DNA of 64,000 nt from Candidatus Heritagella intestinalis (GTDB taxonomy: Bacteria > Bacillota > Clostridia > Oscillospirales > Acutalibacteraceae), in NCBI GenBank assembly GCA_904420555.1, contig CAJFVO010000009.1:16963-80962 (forward strand). The letters are read 5' to 3'. Below, piece by piece: positions 9,406 through 22,254 of this stretch; position 1 is the stretch's first letter, and every line of letters starts with the position of its first letter. The notes under the pieces are model-generated. The model was not told the origin of the DNA. It did not search any database and worked only from the letters and a program-made list of their open reading frames with translations. A program made the position numbers and the translations under genes.

Positions 9406-9486
9406 GATAATATTGGAAATCAGGAAAGCAGAGCGTATCTGTGACTGCGAGCAATCTACGATTGCCGGCAATTTATGAACGCCTGT

Positions 9487-9512
9487 AAAAAGGGCCCGGA
9501 AATCCGGGCCCT
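9487..9512 (-). terminator. Intrinsic terminator of the minus-strand membrane protein gene
   Basis: AGGGCCCGGA and TCCGGGCCCT form a 10-bp perfect stem with a 2-nt nominal loop. On the minus strand TTTT follows. It lies 27 bp beyond the stop at 9540. Confidence 0.8.
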
Positions 9513-9539
9513 CTGCATTTCTCAGGTTTTTTAAGGCGC

Positions 9540-10280
9540 TCAGGAATCCGCCTCTACCGGCGTGCCGTCAATGAGCCGCTGGAACATGGCCTGGCAGTCC
9601 TTGTAGTAGTCCACATCGCCTGCGTTATTCTCGAAGTTGGTTCCGTCGATCATTCGCAGCGCCATGTAAAAAGAGCTCATATAGTCCTGCACTTCTTCTT
9701 TGGAAAGGGAATTGACGGAAAGGTCCATGGCGGTCAAGCCCTTGCAGTCGCTCCAGGCTACCCGCATATTCTCATAATCGGAAGCATCCTCCGGGGGGGT
9801 GGAACCGTCGGTATACGCAAAGAAACCGCCCTGATTTTGCATCCATTCAAAGCTATCCCCATTGATGAGATAAATCACGCTGGTAAATTCGCTGGCGTCC
9901 CCCATCAAACGCACGCTGTTGGCTTCCTGCACTTGGGGGTCCGCGCTGGAATCCCCGATAGGATAGGTGACCACTTGTACTTCCACCTGTCCGTCGCCGT
10001 TCCGATCCTCCCCGTAGGGCGCCAATTCCGCTTCCAGGGCATTGGCCATATCCTCAGAATACAGTCCGCCCACCACCGCAATGGTATAATCCGGCGCAGT
10101 CTTGGATAAAAGGGAATAAATCAGGCCGCCCGCCAGGGCCACCAGCAGCACCCCTACAATCACATGTACCTTATGGTAGAACCACCAGTTGGCGCGTTTT
10201 TCTTTTGGGGTTTTCGGGACGATCTCGTTGGCATGGATGGTATCCTCTTCTCCGTCGAGAAACAAATGCTCTCTGGGCAT
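9540..10280 (-). CDS. Single-pass membrane protein of unknown function
   Basis: This 246-residue protein has a charged cytoplasmic tail (residues 1-37), one transmembrane helix at about 38-57 (VHVIVGVLLVALAGGLIYSL) and an acidic extracytoplasmic domain of about 190 residues. I do not recognise a family. The outer domain contains an EDRNGDGQVEV stretch resembling a dockerin/EF-hand calcium loop. The start is ATG at 10278-10280, because AAGGAG lies 8 nt upstream; a GTG three codons earlier overlaps that site. It has its own promoter and terminator, so it is monocistronic. Confidence 0.7.
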   Translation of the reverse strand: MPREHLFLDGEEDTIHANEIVPKTPKEKRANWWFYHKVHVIVGVLLVALAGGLIYSLLSKTAPDYTIAVVGGLYSEDMANALEAELAPYGEDRNGDGQVEVQVVTYPIGDSSADPQVQEANSVRLMGDASEFTSVIYLINGDSFEWMQNQGGFFAYTDGSTPPEDASDYENMRVAWSDCKGLTAMDLSVNSLSKEEVQDYMSSFYMALRMIDGTNFENNAGDVDYYKDCQAMFQRLIDGTPVEADS

Positions 10281-10341
10281 GGGCTTCACTCCTTCGTGTG
10301 TTTATGAAATCCTGCTTTTTTCTGTATTTTGCTTAAAAATT

Positions 10342-10370
10342 ATCATATCAGATTCCCCCTCTTTTTTCAA
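10342..10370 (-). promoter_or_regulatory. Sigma-A promoter for the unknown membrane protein
   Basis: On the minus strand TTGAAA, 17 bp, TATGAT, 62 bp before the ATG at 10280. Confidence 0.75.
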
Positions 10371-10437
10371 TACTTCTGCGGCGGACACCATCCCCAGGAA
10401 TTCTCAGCGCCCATGGGGCCGGGCAGCCGCTTTTTTC

Positions 10438-10467
10438 TTGACAAAGGCCCCTTGCCGGTTGTATAAT
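10438..10467 (+). promoter_or_regulatory. Consensus sigma-A promoter of the pyrG-car-purF-dapL unit
   Basis: Exact TTGACA and TATAAT hexamers 18 bp apart. The predicted transcript start is near 10474, giving an untranslated leader of about 210 nt before pyrG. Confidence 0.9.
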
Positions 10468-10484
10468 ACCTAAGAAAAATTTGA

Positions 10485-13375
<2,891 letters not shown>

Positions 13376-13392
<17 letters not shown>

Positions 13393-16300
13393 TTTGCACA
13401 AGATTATGGTCATCGGCTCCGGGCCCATTGTCATCGGACAGGCTGCGGAATTCGACTATGCCGGCACCCAGGCCTGCCTGGCCCTGCGGGAAGAAGGCTA
13501 TGAGGTGGTGCTGGTGAACTCCAACCCCGCCACCATTATGACGGACACCACCATTGCCGACAAGGTGTATATGGAGCCCCTGACCCTGGAATACCTGGCC
13601 CGCATCTGCCGCCACGAACGCCCCGACGCCATTGTCCCCAGCCTGGGGGGCCAGACGGGCCTGAACCTGGCCATGCAGCTGGCCAAAAAGGGCGTGCTGG
13701 AGGAGTGCGGCATCGAGCTGCTGGGCTCCGACGCCAAGAGCATTGAGGAGGCCGAGGACCGGGATTTGTTCAAGGAGCTGTGCCTGCGCATTGGCGAGCC
13801 GGTAGTGCCCTCTGAAATCACCTTCAGCGTGGAGGAGGCCCTGAAGGCCGCCCACGAAATCGGCTACCCGGTGATTCTGCGCCCGGCCTTCACCCTGGGC
13901 GGCACCGGCGGCGGCTTCGCCAACAACGACGAAGAGCTGGCCGAAATGATGAAGCACGCCCTGGCCCTGTCCCCGGTCCACCAGGTGCTCATTGAAAAGA
14001 GCATCAAGGGCTACAAGGAAATCGAGTACGAGGTCATGCGGGACGCCAACGACACGGCTATCACCATCTGCAACATGGAGAACGTGGACCCGGTGGGCAT
14101 CCACACCGGCGACTCCATTGTAGTGGCCCCCAGCCAGACCTTGACCAACAAGGAATACCACATGCTCCGGGACAGCGCCCTGCGGATTATCCGGGCGTTG
14201 AAAATCAAGGGCGGGTGCAACGTCCAGTTTGCCCTGGACCCCCAGTCCTTCCAGTACTATGTCATTGAGGTCAACCCCCGCGTTTCCCGCTCCTCGGCCC
14301 TGGCCTCCAAGGCCACCGGCTACCCCATTGCCCGGGTTTCCGCCAAAATCGCCGTGGGCATGCGCCTGGACGAAATCCAGCTCATCAACACCCCGGCCTG
14401 CTTTGAGCCTTCCCTGGACTATGTGGTCACCAAGATTCCCCGGTTCCCCTTTGATAAATTTGAAAACTGCTCCAACGCCCTCTCCACCCAGATGAAGGCC
14501 ACCGGCGAGGTCATGGCCGTGGGCCGCACCTTTGAGGAGAGCCTCCTGAAAGCCGTCCAGTCCCTGGAAACCGGCGTCTGCCACATCCACGCCGCCAAGT
14601 TTGACCGGAAGAACATGACGGTGGACCAGCTTTTGGAATACATCAAGGAGGGCACCGACGACCGGCTCTATGCCATTGCCCAGCTCATGTGGCTGGGGGT
14701 GGACCACTCCCGTATCTGCGACATCACCCAGATCGACATGATGTTCCTGGACAAGATCAAGAAGATCGTGGACTTTGAAAAGGAACTGGAAGCCGACCCC
14801 GGGGATCTGGCCCTGCTGAAGGAAGCCAAGCGCATGGGCTTCTCCGACCAGTATCTGGCCCAGCTCTGGAACATGACCGAGGACGACCTCTTCACCCTGC
14901 GGAAACAGGCGCATATTTTCCCCATCTATAAGATGATCGACACCTGCGCCGGGGAGTTTGAGAGCTATGTGCCCTACTTCTACTCCACCTATGAGCAGGA
15001 GGAGGAATCCGTGGTCACCGACCGGGAAAAAATCATTGTGCTGGGCTCCGGCCCCATCCGCATCGGCCAGGGCGTGGAGTTCGACTACTCCACGGTTCAC
15101 GCCCTGAGGACCATCCGCCAGGCCGGCTACGAGGCCATTGTCATCAACAACAACCCGGAAACCGTCTCTACTGACTATACCACTGCGGACAAGCTGTATT
15201 TTGAGCCCCTGACCATTGAGAGCGTCATGAACGTGGTGGAGCACGAAAAGCCCAAGGGGGTCATTGTGTCCCTGGGGGGCCAGACCGCTGTGAACCTGGC
15301 CGAGCCCCTGGCCCGCCGTGGCGTGCCCATTATCGGCACCGACTGCGACGCCATTGAAAAGGCCGAAAACCGGGATGTTTTTGAAAATCTCATCCTGTCC
15401 CTGAACATCCCCCACCCGGTGGGCGCGGCTGTCACCAACATCGACGAGGGATTGCGGGTGGCTGCGGAAATCGGCTATCCTGTACTGGTGCGCCCCAGCT
15501 TTGTGCTGGGCGGCCGGGCCATGGAGATTGTGGCCGACGAGGACATGCTCCGCCACTACCTGCGCACCGCTGTAGAGGTGGACGAGGACAAGCCCGTGCT
15601 GGTGGATAAATACGTCACCGGCAAGGAAGTGGAAGTGGACGCTATCTGTGACGGCAAAGAGGTCTTTGTCCCCGGCATTATGGAGCTGGTAGAGCGCACC
15701 GGCGTCCATTCCGGCGACAGCATCAGCGTGTATCCCCCCTTCAGCCTGTCCCAGAAGGTCAAGGACACCATTATCGACTACACCAGGAAGCTGGGCATTG
15801 GCACCGGCATTGTGGGCCTGTTCAACATTCAGTTTATTGTAGACAAGGACGAGAACGTCTATATTATCGAAGTGAACCCCCGGGCTTCCCGGAGCGTGCC
15901 CTTCCTGTCCAAGTCCACGGGCTGCAGCCTGGTGGAAATCGCCGTAAAGGCTATGCTGGGCCACTCCCTCCAGGAGCAGGCCGACGCCCTGGAGCTGCCC
16001 GAGCGCACTCCCCGCTGGTATGTCAAGGCTCCGGCCTTCTCCTTCTCCAAGCTGGGCGGCATGGACACCTACCTGTCCCCGGAGATGAAGTCCACCGGCG
16101 AGGCCATCGGCTATGACACCCGCCTGAACCGGGCCCTGTACAAGGCCTTGCAGGCTTCCGGCATCCGCATGAAGGATTACGGCACCGTATTGGTGACCCT
16201 GGCCGACGAGGATAAGGAAGAAGCCCTGCCCCTGGTACAGCGCTTCTACCGCCTGGGCTTTAACATCGAGGCCACGGCCGGCACGGCGGCGTTCCTGAAA

Positions 16301-16564
16301 AAGCACGGCATCCGCACCCGGGTGCTGGGCAAAATCAGCGAAGGCAGCGACGCCATCCCCCGCTCTATCCGGGCGGGCTATGTGAGCTATATTATCAACA
16401 CCCGTTCCCTGCTTTCCGGCCCCCATGCCGACGACGGCGCGTATATCCGCCGCTGCGCAGTGGAAAACGGCGTGACGGCCTTTACCTCCCTGGATACGGT
16501 CCGCATCCTGCTGGACGTATTGGAGGAAATCGTCCCCTCGGTAGACACCATCGACTGCCAGTAA
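13376..16564 (+). CDS. carB: Carbamoyl phosphate synthase large subunit
   Basis: This 1062-residue enzyme has two homologous ATP-grasp halves. The first (about 1-400) opens with [20 protein letters not shown] and the second (about 550-930) with [18 protein letters not shown]. An oligomerisation domain lies between them, and the C-terminal MGS-like regulatory domain (about 935-1062) contains [14 protein letters not shown]. The length matches E. coli CarB (1073). The start overlaps carA, with GAGGAGG inside carA. A perfect 7-bp GC hairpin without a T-run (16582-16597) separates it from purF. Confidence 0.98.
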
Positions 16565-16614
16565 GCACCGCAACCCAAGACGCCGGGGGTCCCCGGCAGG
16601 CAAGGAGTCCTTTT

Positions 16615-18078
16615 ATGAGCAATCTTCACGAAGAATGCGGCGTATTCGGCGTGTTCAGCCCGGAAACCCGGGAGGACATTGCCGCCACCGTGTATTATGG
16701 GCTGTTCGCCCTTCAGCACCGCGGCCAGGAAAGCTGCGGCATTGTGGTCAACGACGACGGGCTGTTCCAGCACTATAAAGACGAGGGCCTGGTGCGGGAT
16801 GTTTTCACCCACCGGGTTCTGGAAGGCCTGGGGCCGGGCCACATCGCTATCGGCCATGTGCGCTACGGCACCACCGGGGGCAGCGGCCGTCTCAACGCCC
16901 AGCCCATTGTGGTGAACCACCGCAAAGGCCCCATGGCCCTGGCCCACAACGGCAACCTGGTGAATTCCCGGGAGCTGCGGGAGAAGCTGGAAATGGAGGG
17001 CTGTATCTTCCACACCACCAGCGACACCGAAGTCATCTCCTACATCATCACCCGGGAGCGCCTTCACGCCCCCTCCATTGAGGCGGCGGTGAACCAGGCC
17101 ATGGACATCCTGGAAGGGGCCTATTCCCTGGTGGTCATGTCCCCGGCCAAGCTCATTGCTGTACGGGACAAACACGGCTTCCGGCCCCTGTGCTATGGAC
17201 GCACCGAGGACGGCGGCTATGTGGTGGCTTCGGAAAGCTGCGCCCTGGACGCAGTGGGGGCCTCCTTTGTCCGGGACTTGGAGCCGGGGGAAATCCTGAT
17301 ATTCAGCGAAAAGGGCGTGCGTTCCATCCGGGACCACTGCGGCCAGGCGGAAAAGAAAACCTGCATCTTCGAGCACATTTACTTTGCCCGGCCGGACTCC
17401 GTCATTGACGGGGCCAGCGTTCACCGCGCCCGGGAAACCGCCGGGGCCATCCTTGCCGAAACCGCCCCTGCCAAAGCGGATATTGTCGTGGGCGTGCCGG
17501 ACTCCGGCCTGGACGCGGCTTTGGGCTATGCCAAGGCCTCCGGCATCCCCTATGCCACCGGCTTTATCAAAAACCGCTATATTGCCCGGACCTTTATCGC
17601 CCCGGGGCAGAAATCCCGGGAAAACAAGGTGCGCATGAAGCTCAACCCCATCCGGGAAACCGTAGAGGGCAAATCCGTAGTGCTGGTGGACGACTCCATT
17701 GTCCGGGGCACCACCTGCGCCCGGATCGTCAAGCTCCTGCGGGACGCCGGCGCACGGGAAATCCACATGCGGATATCCGCGCCGCCCTTCCTGAATCCCT
17801 GCTACTACGGCACGGACATCGACTCCCGGGACGCCCTCATCGCCTGCCACCACACCATTGACGAGATTCGGGACATTATCGGGGCGGACAGCCTGGGCTA
17901 CCTGCCGGTGGAACGGCTTCACGAGCTCATCGGCGCTCTGCCGGGGCAGGGCTTTTGCCGCGCCTGCTTTGACGGCGTGTATCCCACGGCCATCCCCAAG
18001 GACAGCGGGAAAAATAGATTTGAACAGAAAATCAGCGAGAATCCAAAATATAAAAAGGAGGGAACCGGCAAATGCTGA
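16615..18078 (+). CDS. purF: Amidophosphoribosyltransferase, iron-sulfur type
   Basis: This 487-residue enzyme catalyses the first step of purine synthesis, PRPP plus glutamine to phosphoribosylamine. The Ntn-type glutaminase nucleophile is Cys8 in HEECGVFGVFS, so a seven-residue propeptide should be removed. The PRPP loop VVLVDDSIVRGTTC is present. Cys250, Cys396, Cys448 and Cys451 match the four ligands of the oxygen-sensitive [4Fe-4S] cluster known in the Bacillus enzyme. ATG follows AAGGAG. It comes 50 bp after carB and overlaps dapL by 7 bp, so it belongs to the same unit. Confidence 0.97.
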   Translation: MSNLHEECGVFGVFSPETREDIAATVYYGLFALQHRGQESCGIVVNDDGLFQHYKDEGLVRDVFTHRVLEGLGPGHIAIGHVRYGTTGGSGRLNAQPIVVNHRKGPMALAHNGNLVNSRELREKLEMEGCIFHTTSDTEVISYIITRERLHAPSIEAAVNQAMDILEGAYSLVVMSPAKLIAVRDKHGFRPLCYGRTEDGGYVVASESCALDAVGASFVRDLEPGEILIFSEKGVRSIRDHCGQAEKKTCIFEHIYFARPDSVIDGASVHRARETAGAILAETAPAKADIVVGVPDSGLDAALGYAKASGIPYATGFIKNRYIARTFIAPGQKSRENKVRMKLNPIRETVEGKSVVLVDDSIVRGTTCARIVKLLRDAGAREIHMRISAPPFLNPCYYGTDIDSRDALIACHHTIDEIRDIIGADSLGYLPVERLHELIGALPGQGFCRACFDGVYPTAIPKDSGKNRFEQKISENPKYKKEGTGKC

Positions 18079-19253
18079 AAATCAATGAGAATTATCGGAA
18101 CCTGAAGGAAAGCTACCTGTTTTCGGAAATCGCCAAGCGGGTGAAGGAATATCAGGACGCCAACCCGGACAAGAAGGTCATCCGCATGGGCATTGGCGAC
18201 GTGAGCCTGCCCCTGTGCCCGGCGGTAGTGGACGAAATGCAGCAGGCCGCTGTGGGCATGGGCAAGGCGGAAACCTTCCACGGCTACGGCCCCGAGCAGG
18301 GCTACGCCTTCCTGCGGGAGGCCATCCAGGGCTATTACAAGGAATTCGGCGTCTCTTTGGAGGCTGACGAAATCTTTGTCTCTGACGGCGCCAAGAGCGA
18401 CGTGGGCAACATCCTGGATTTGTTCTCCACGGACAACACGGTGCTCATCCCCGACCCGGTATACCCGGTGTATGTGGACACCAACATCATGGACGGCCGG
18501 AAGATTACCTTCCTCCCCGCCAACCGGGAGAACCACTTCCTGCCGGTACCCGGCCCCGACACCCAGGGAGACATCATTTACCTCTGCTCCCCCAACAACC
18601 CCACCGGCGCGGTGTACAGCCGGGAACAGCTGGGGGCCTGGGTGGACTTCGCCAAGGCCAACGGCAGCCTGATTCTCTTTGACGCCGCCTATGAGTCCTT
18701 TATCTCCGACGGCAGCCCCCGGAGCATCTATGAAATTGACGGGGCCAAGGAGTGCGCTGTTGAGTTCTGCTCCTTCTCCAAGACCGCGGGCTTTACCGGC
18801 ACCCGGTGCGGCTATACCATTGTGCCCCACACCCTGGTGTTCGACGGCACGCCCCTGAACCGCCTGTGGCTGCGCCGCCAGACCACCAAGTTCAACGGCG
18901 TGGCCTATGTGGTCCAGCGGGCTGCCATGGGGGTCTTTACCCCCGAAGGCCGCCGTCAGACCCGGGAGAATATCGAGTACTACAAGCGCAACGCCCAGCT
19001 CATGGCGGAGACCATGGAGAAGCTGGGAATCTGGTACACCGGCGGCAAGAACTCCCCCTATGTGTGGTTCCAGTGCCCCGGCGGCGCGGATTCCTGGGCT
19101 TTCTTTGACGAGCTCCTCCACAAGGCCCAGATTGTGGGCACCCCCGGCGAGGGCTTCGGCGAAAACGGCAAGGGCTACTTCCGGTTCTCCGCCTTCTCCA
19201 GCCACGAGGACACCCAGGAAGCCATGAAGCGCTTCTATGAGCTGTACCGGTAA
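18072..19253 (+). CDS. dapL: LL-diaminopimelate aminotransferase
   Basis: This 393-residue fold-type I PLP enzyme converts tetrahydrodipicolinate directly to LL-diaminopimelate, using glutamate, for lysine and peptidoglycan. VIRMGIGDVSLPLCPAVVDEM, TFHGYGPEQGYAFLREAI and CSPNNPTGAVYS are DapL signatures. The PLP lysine is Lys237 in FCSFSKTAGFTGTRCGY. ATG overlaps the purF end by 7 bp, with AAGGAGGG upstream. Its place as the last gene of a nucleotide operon is unusual; glutamine or glutamate demand is the common thread. Confidence 0.95.
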   Translation: MLKINENYRNLKESYLFSEIAKRVKEYQDANPDKKVIRMGIGDVSLPLCPAVVDEMQQAAVGMGKAETFHGYGPEQGYAFLREAIQGYYKEFGVSLEADEIFVSDGAKSDVGNILDLFSTDNTVLIPDPVYPVYVDTNIMDGRKITFLPANRENHFLPVPGPDTQGDIIYLCSPNNPTGAVYSREQLGAWVDFAKANGSLILFDAAYESFISDGSPRSIYEIDGAKECAVEFCSFSKTAGFTGTRCGYTIVPHTLVFDGTPLNRLWLRRQTTKFNGVAYVVQRAAMGVFTPEGRRQTRENIEYYKRNAQLMAETMEKLGIWYTGGKNSPYVWFQCPGGADSWAFFDELLHKAQIVGTPGEGFGENGKGYFRFSAFSSHEDTQEAMKRFYELYR

Positions 19254-19277
19254 TTTTGAAAATCCAATTCCTGCAAG

Positions 19278-19324
19278 AAAGCCCTTTGCCGGGCTGGGGG
19301 TTCCCCTTCCGGCAAAGGGCTTTT
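19278..19324 (+). terminator. Intrinsic terminator of the pyrG-dapL unit
   Basis: AAAGCCCTTTGCCGG pairs with CCGGCAAAGGGCTTT over 15 bp with a 16-nt loop, ending in TTTTCCCTT. Confidence 0.88.
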
Positions 19325-19396
19325 CCCTTGGGCCGGGTTTTCCGAAAAAAAGCAAAATGATGACAGTTTTGTAACGGAACAGATTGACATAATCAG

Positions 19397-19425
19397 TTGA
19401 CAAGGGCTCTTTCATTCTTTACAAT
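19397..19425 (+). promoter_or_regulatory. Sigma-A promoter of the LCP gene
   Basis: TTGACA, 17 bp, TACAAT, 68 bp before the ATG. A second TTGACA lies 13 bp upstream at 19384. Confidence 0.85.
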
Positions 19426-19492
19426 AAAAAGACACAGAGATTTTAGCTTGCGGAAATGGGGCCTTCCGGCCCAGTGAGAGGAGAGATGTGGA

Positions 19493-20695
19493 ATGAGAGA
19501 ACCTGTACGGCGGCGGCGTCCCAGTTCACGCCCCGCCCCAACCCGGTATCAAACGCCGCCCCCACGGCGGCCTGCGGAACCCGCTCCCCGGCGGAGCGCC
19601 CGGGAATATCACGACGGCTATACCTATGCCCCGCCTCCCCGGAGAAGGCAGCCTGCCCCCCAGCCGGCTTCCCGCCGGCGCTCCGGCCAGGAAAGCCGCC
19701 GGGCCAGGCGCCGCCGCAGGCAGCTCCTGCACCGCGTCCTTCTGACAGTGGTGCTCCTGGTAGTGGGCGTTGTGGCGGCGGTGGGCGTTGGGGGCAAGTG
19801 GATTCTTTCCCAGATGCCCCGGGAAGAGGTGAACACCGAACAGTATGAGGCCCAGCCCTCGGAAGCCCCTGCCTGGGCCATGCCCACGGAAAACGGCGTG
19901 ATGAATATCCTGCTCCTGGGGGCGGACCGGAATAAAGACGGCTCCAATGGGCGCTCGGACACCATGATCCTCCTCTCCATTGACCAAACCAACAAAAAGC
20001 TGCGGATGGTCTCCTTTTTGCGGGACCTGTATCTGGACATCCCCACGGTGGGCTATCAGCGGCTCAACGCCGCCTTTGCCGCCGGGGGCGCGGCTTTGAC
20101 CATGCAGACCATTGAAAACTACTTCCGGGTCCCGGTAGACTACTATGTCCAGACGGACTTCCAGAACTTTGAGAAGATCATCACCAAAATGGGGGGCGTG
20201 GATGTAGAGCTCTCCCAGGAAGAAGCGGACTTCATGAACAAAGAAAAGGGCTGGGATTTAAAAGCCGGCGTCCAGCACCTGAACGCCGAAGAAGCCCTGT
20301 ATTTCTCCCGCATCCGGGATTTGGACAGCGACTTTGGCCGCACCGGCCGCCAGCGCCAGATGATCCTGTGTATGATCGACACCTTTAAGCAGCTCAACAT
20401 AACGGATATGGCCGGGGTGGTTTTGGACTACCTCCCCTATGTGACCACCAACCTCTCCGACGGGGACCTCTTGGGCCTGGCCTCCATGGCCTTGGAAATC
20501 GCCGATTACGATGTGGAAACCATGCACGTCCCCGAAACCGGCACCTATGAGGACATCAAGGTCACCTTGGGCAGCACCCCCAACCAGCAGGTATTAAAGC
20601 CCGACGTGGAGGAAAACGCCCGCCTGCTGCGGAACTTCCTCTATGGGGAGAACCCGCCTGACGCCAATGCCCTTGGCAGCTCCGGCACGGAATAA
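19493..20695 (+). CDS. LytR-CpsA-Psr (LCP) family cell-wall glycopolymer ligase
   Basis: This 400-residue protein has a long Arg/Pro-rich cytoplasmic tail (residues 1-76), a transmembrane helix (about 79-104, HRVLLTVVLLVVGVVAAVGV) and an extracellular LCP domain. The domain shows NILLLGADRNKDGSNGRSDT, the catalytic-pocket arginine stretch MVSFLRDLYLDIP and LYFSRIRDLDSDFGRTGRQR. LCP enzymes move lipid-linked polymers such as teichoic acids onto peptidoglycan. The highly basic tail is longer than usual. ATG follows GAGAGGAGAG. It is a single-gene unit with its own promoter and terminator. Confidence 0.93.
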   Translation: MREPVRRRRPSSRPAPTRYQTPPPRRPAEPAPRRSAREYHDGYTYAPPPRRRQPAPQPASRRRSGQESRRARRRRRQLLHRVLLTVVLLVVGVVAAVGVGGKWILSQMPREEVNTEQYEAQPSEAPAWAMPTENGVMNILLLGADRNKDGSNGRSDTMILLSIDQTNKKLRMVSFLRDLYLDIPTVGYQRLNAAFAAGGAALTMQTIENYFRVPVDYYVQTDFQNFEKIITKMGGVDVELSQEEADFMNKEKGWDLKAGVQHLNAEEALYFSRIRDLDSDFGRTGRQRQMILCMIDTFKQLNITDMAGVVLDYLPYVTTNLSDGDLLGLASMALEIADYDVETMHVPETGTYEDIKVTLGSTPNQQVLKPDVEENARLLRNFLYGENPPDANALGSSGTE

Positions 20696-20701
20696 AAACA
20701 A

Positions 20702-20737
20702 AAAATCCCAGAGGGCTTTTCCCTCCGGGATTTTCTC
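20702..20737 (+). terminator. Intrinsic terminator of the LCP gene
   Basis: AAAATCCC-GAGGG and CCCTC-GGGATTTT pair with one opposed mismatch, followed by CTCTT. The flanking A- and T-tracts may let it serve the convergent ACT gene too. Confidence 0.8.
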
Positions 20738-20763
20738 TTACACGCCGGTTTTGGGGGCCGCTG

Positions 20764-21189
20764 TCAGCCAATATCCTCCTGGGAGAGGATGGTGACGCCG
20801 CCGGCCCGGAGCACCTCGATGCCCCGCTCCACCTCGTCGGTGCGGATAATCACCGAGGCCCTGCCGCTGTCCTTGCTGACAAAGGCGTACATATACTCCA
20901 CGCTGACATGGTTTTCCGCCAGGGTGCGCATGGCCTGGGCAAAGGCGCCGGGCTGGTCGCTGAGGCCCATCATAATCACGCTGGTGATGGAAACCGTCAT
21001 ATCCGCATCCCGCAGGGCCTGGGCGGCGATTTGGGGCTTGTCCACAATCAGGCGCAAAATGCCGAAATCGCTGGTGTCCGCCACCGTCAGGGCGCGGATG
21101 TCCGCCCCGGCCCCGGCAATGATCTCGGCGATTTCCGCCAGGCGGCCGGACTTATTCTCTACAAAAACCGAAAGCTGCTGTACCTGCAT
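20764..21189 (-). CDS. Tandem ACT-domain protein
   Basis: This 141-residue protein consists of two ACT domains. The first (about 1-68) begins MQVQQLSVFVENKSGRLAEI and the second (about 70-138) includes MMGLSDQPGAFAQAMRTLAE. ACT domains bind amino acids. Clostridial two-ACT proteins of this type often sit near phenylacetate-CoA ligase or branched-chain amino acid genes; no such neighbour is present here, so the ligand is unknown. ATG at 21187-21189 follows GGAAGGAAGG. Longer in-frame starts would cross the promoter and are rejected. Confidence 0.85.
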   Translation of the reverse strand: MQVQQLSVFVENKSGRLAEIAEIIAGAGADIRALTVADTSDFGILRLIVDKPQIAAQALRDADMTVSITSVIMMGLSDQPGAFAQAMRTLAENHVSVEYMYAFVSKDSGRASVIIRTDEVERGIEVLRAGGVTILSQEDIG

Positions 21190-21261
21190 AAGAAACCTTC
21201 CTTCCCAATTTTTATAAAAATTTTGAAAGCATTTCCACTTCCCCCTCTGGGGTCTGTCTTT

Positions 21262-21291
21262 ATTATACAATATCCTGACCGGGGGATGCAA
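21262..21291 (-). promoter_or_regulatory. Sigma-A promoter of the ACT-domain gene
   Basis: On the minus strand TTGCAT, 18 bp, TATAAT, 72 bp before the start at 21189. Confidence 0.7.
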
Positions 21292-21340
21292 GAGAAAGCC
21301 GGAAACCCGGGCTTTTTCTGAAAAGAAAAGAGGTATGTTC

Positions 21341-22015
21341 ATGAAAGTATCGGAGTTCTTCCCCTTTTGGGCCCAGCTCTCCCCACAGGAGCAGCAATTA
21401 CTGGAAAACGCCGCCGTCACCCGGCACTATGAAAAAGGGGAAATCATTCACGACGGCGCTCAGGACTGCACCGGCCTGCTGCTTTTGGAAAAGGGCCAGA
21501 TGCGGGCCTTTACCGTCACGGAAGAGGGCCGGGAGCTGACCCTGTTCCGGATGCTCCCCGGGGAAATCTGCATGTTTTCCGGCTACTGCGCCGTGAGCTC
21601 CATTCCCTTCCCCATCACCGTGGAGGCCTGGGAGCCCTGCCAGGTGTGGGTCATCCCCGCCGCCGTCTACCGGCAGCTCATGGACACCTCCCTGCCGGTA
21701 TCCCGGTTTACCGGGGAAATGATGGCCGCCCGGCTCAGCGAAATGCTCTGGCTCATGGACCAAATCCTCAGCAAAGGCATGGACTCCCGGCTGGCTGCCC
21801 TGCTGCTGGAAGAACGGGAGATTTCCGGCTCGCCGGTGCTGTACACCACCCACGACCAGCTGGCCCGGCAGTTAAGCTCCGCCCGGGAGGTGGTGACCCG
21901 GCTTTTGAAGTATTTCCAGGAGGAAAAGCTGGTGGCCCTGTCCCGGGGGAAGGTCACCCTGCTGGACGAAACCGCCCTCAAGACCCTGGCCCAGGGGAGC
22001 CTCCGAGAAGGATAA
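21341..22015 (+). CDS. Crp/Fnr-family transcriptional regulator
   Basis: This 224-residue protein has an N-terminal cyclic-nucleotide-type beta-roll (about 10-125, with GEIIHDGAQDCTGLLLLEKG and FRMLPGEICMFSGYCAV). A C-terminal winged helix (about 145-220) has recognition region THDQLARQLSSAREVVTRLLKYF. There is no Fnr-type N-terminal Cys cluster. Cys45, Cys84 and Cys91 in the effector domain could allow redox or metabolite sensing, which is speculative. ATG at 21341 was chosen because AAGAGG lies 7 nt upstream; the ATG at 21335 is too close. A palindrome precedes the following trxA gene. Confidence 0.9.
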   Translation: MKVSEFFPFWAQLSPQEQQLLENAAVTRHYEKGEIIHDGAQDCTGLLLLEKGQMRAFTVTEEGRELTLFRMLPGEICMFSGYCAVSSIPFPITVEAWEPCQVWVIPAAVYRQLMDTSLPVSRFTGEMMAARLSEMLWLMDQILSKGMDSRLAALLLEEREISGSPVLYTTHDQLARQLSSAREVVTRLLKYFQEEKLVALSRGKVTLLDETALKTLAQGSLREG

Positions 22016-22110
22016 GGCAACCGCTTCGTCATTTTGACCATCTGCTATCGGGGAGGCGCGCCATCCGGTGGGCGGGTATTTCGGCTGACCCGGCGGAAAA
22101 ATTGGCTTGT

Positions 22111-22139
22111 ATGCCCGGCTTTGGCCGGGCATATTTTTT
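22111..22139 (+). terminator. Intrinsic terminator of the Crp-type regulator gene
   Basis: ATGCCCGGC and GCCGGGCAT form a 9-bp perfect stem with a TTTG loop, followed by ATTTTTTT. Confidence 0.92.
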
Positions 22140-22142
22140 TAT

Positions 22143-22183
22143 GTGACCCAGTCACGGAAATGCCGGGGAAAACAGGATATACT
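22143..22183 (+). promoter_or_regulatory. Possible Crp-type operator and weak promoter of trxA-trxB
   Basis: GTGAC-CCA-GTCAC is a perfect palindrome at 22143-22155. A -10 TATACT follows at 22178-22183, with no recognisable -35. With a start near 22190 the palindrome centre is at about -41, the usual class II activator position. The adjacent Crp-type protein is the obvious candidate. This is inference. Confidence 0.5.
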
Positions 22184-22254
22184 AAGGCTGCGGAAGAAAA
22201 AACCGCACCATCCATTACAATCCATTTTTGATGATTTGAAAGGAGCATACGATT

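Noticed and set aside
8850..9410. Mobile element around the MazG-like gene
   Set aside because: Although AT-richer and flanked by hairpins, it has no terminal repeats, target duplication or integrase.
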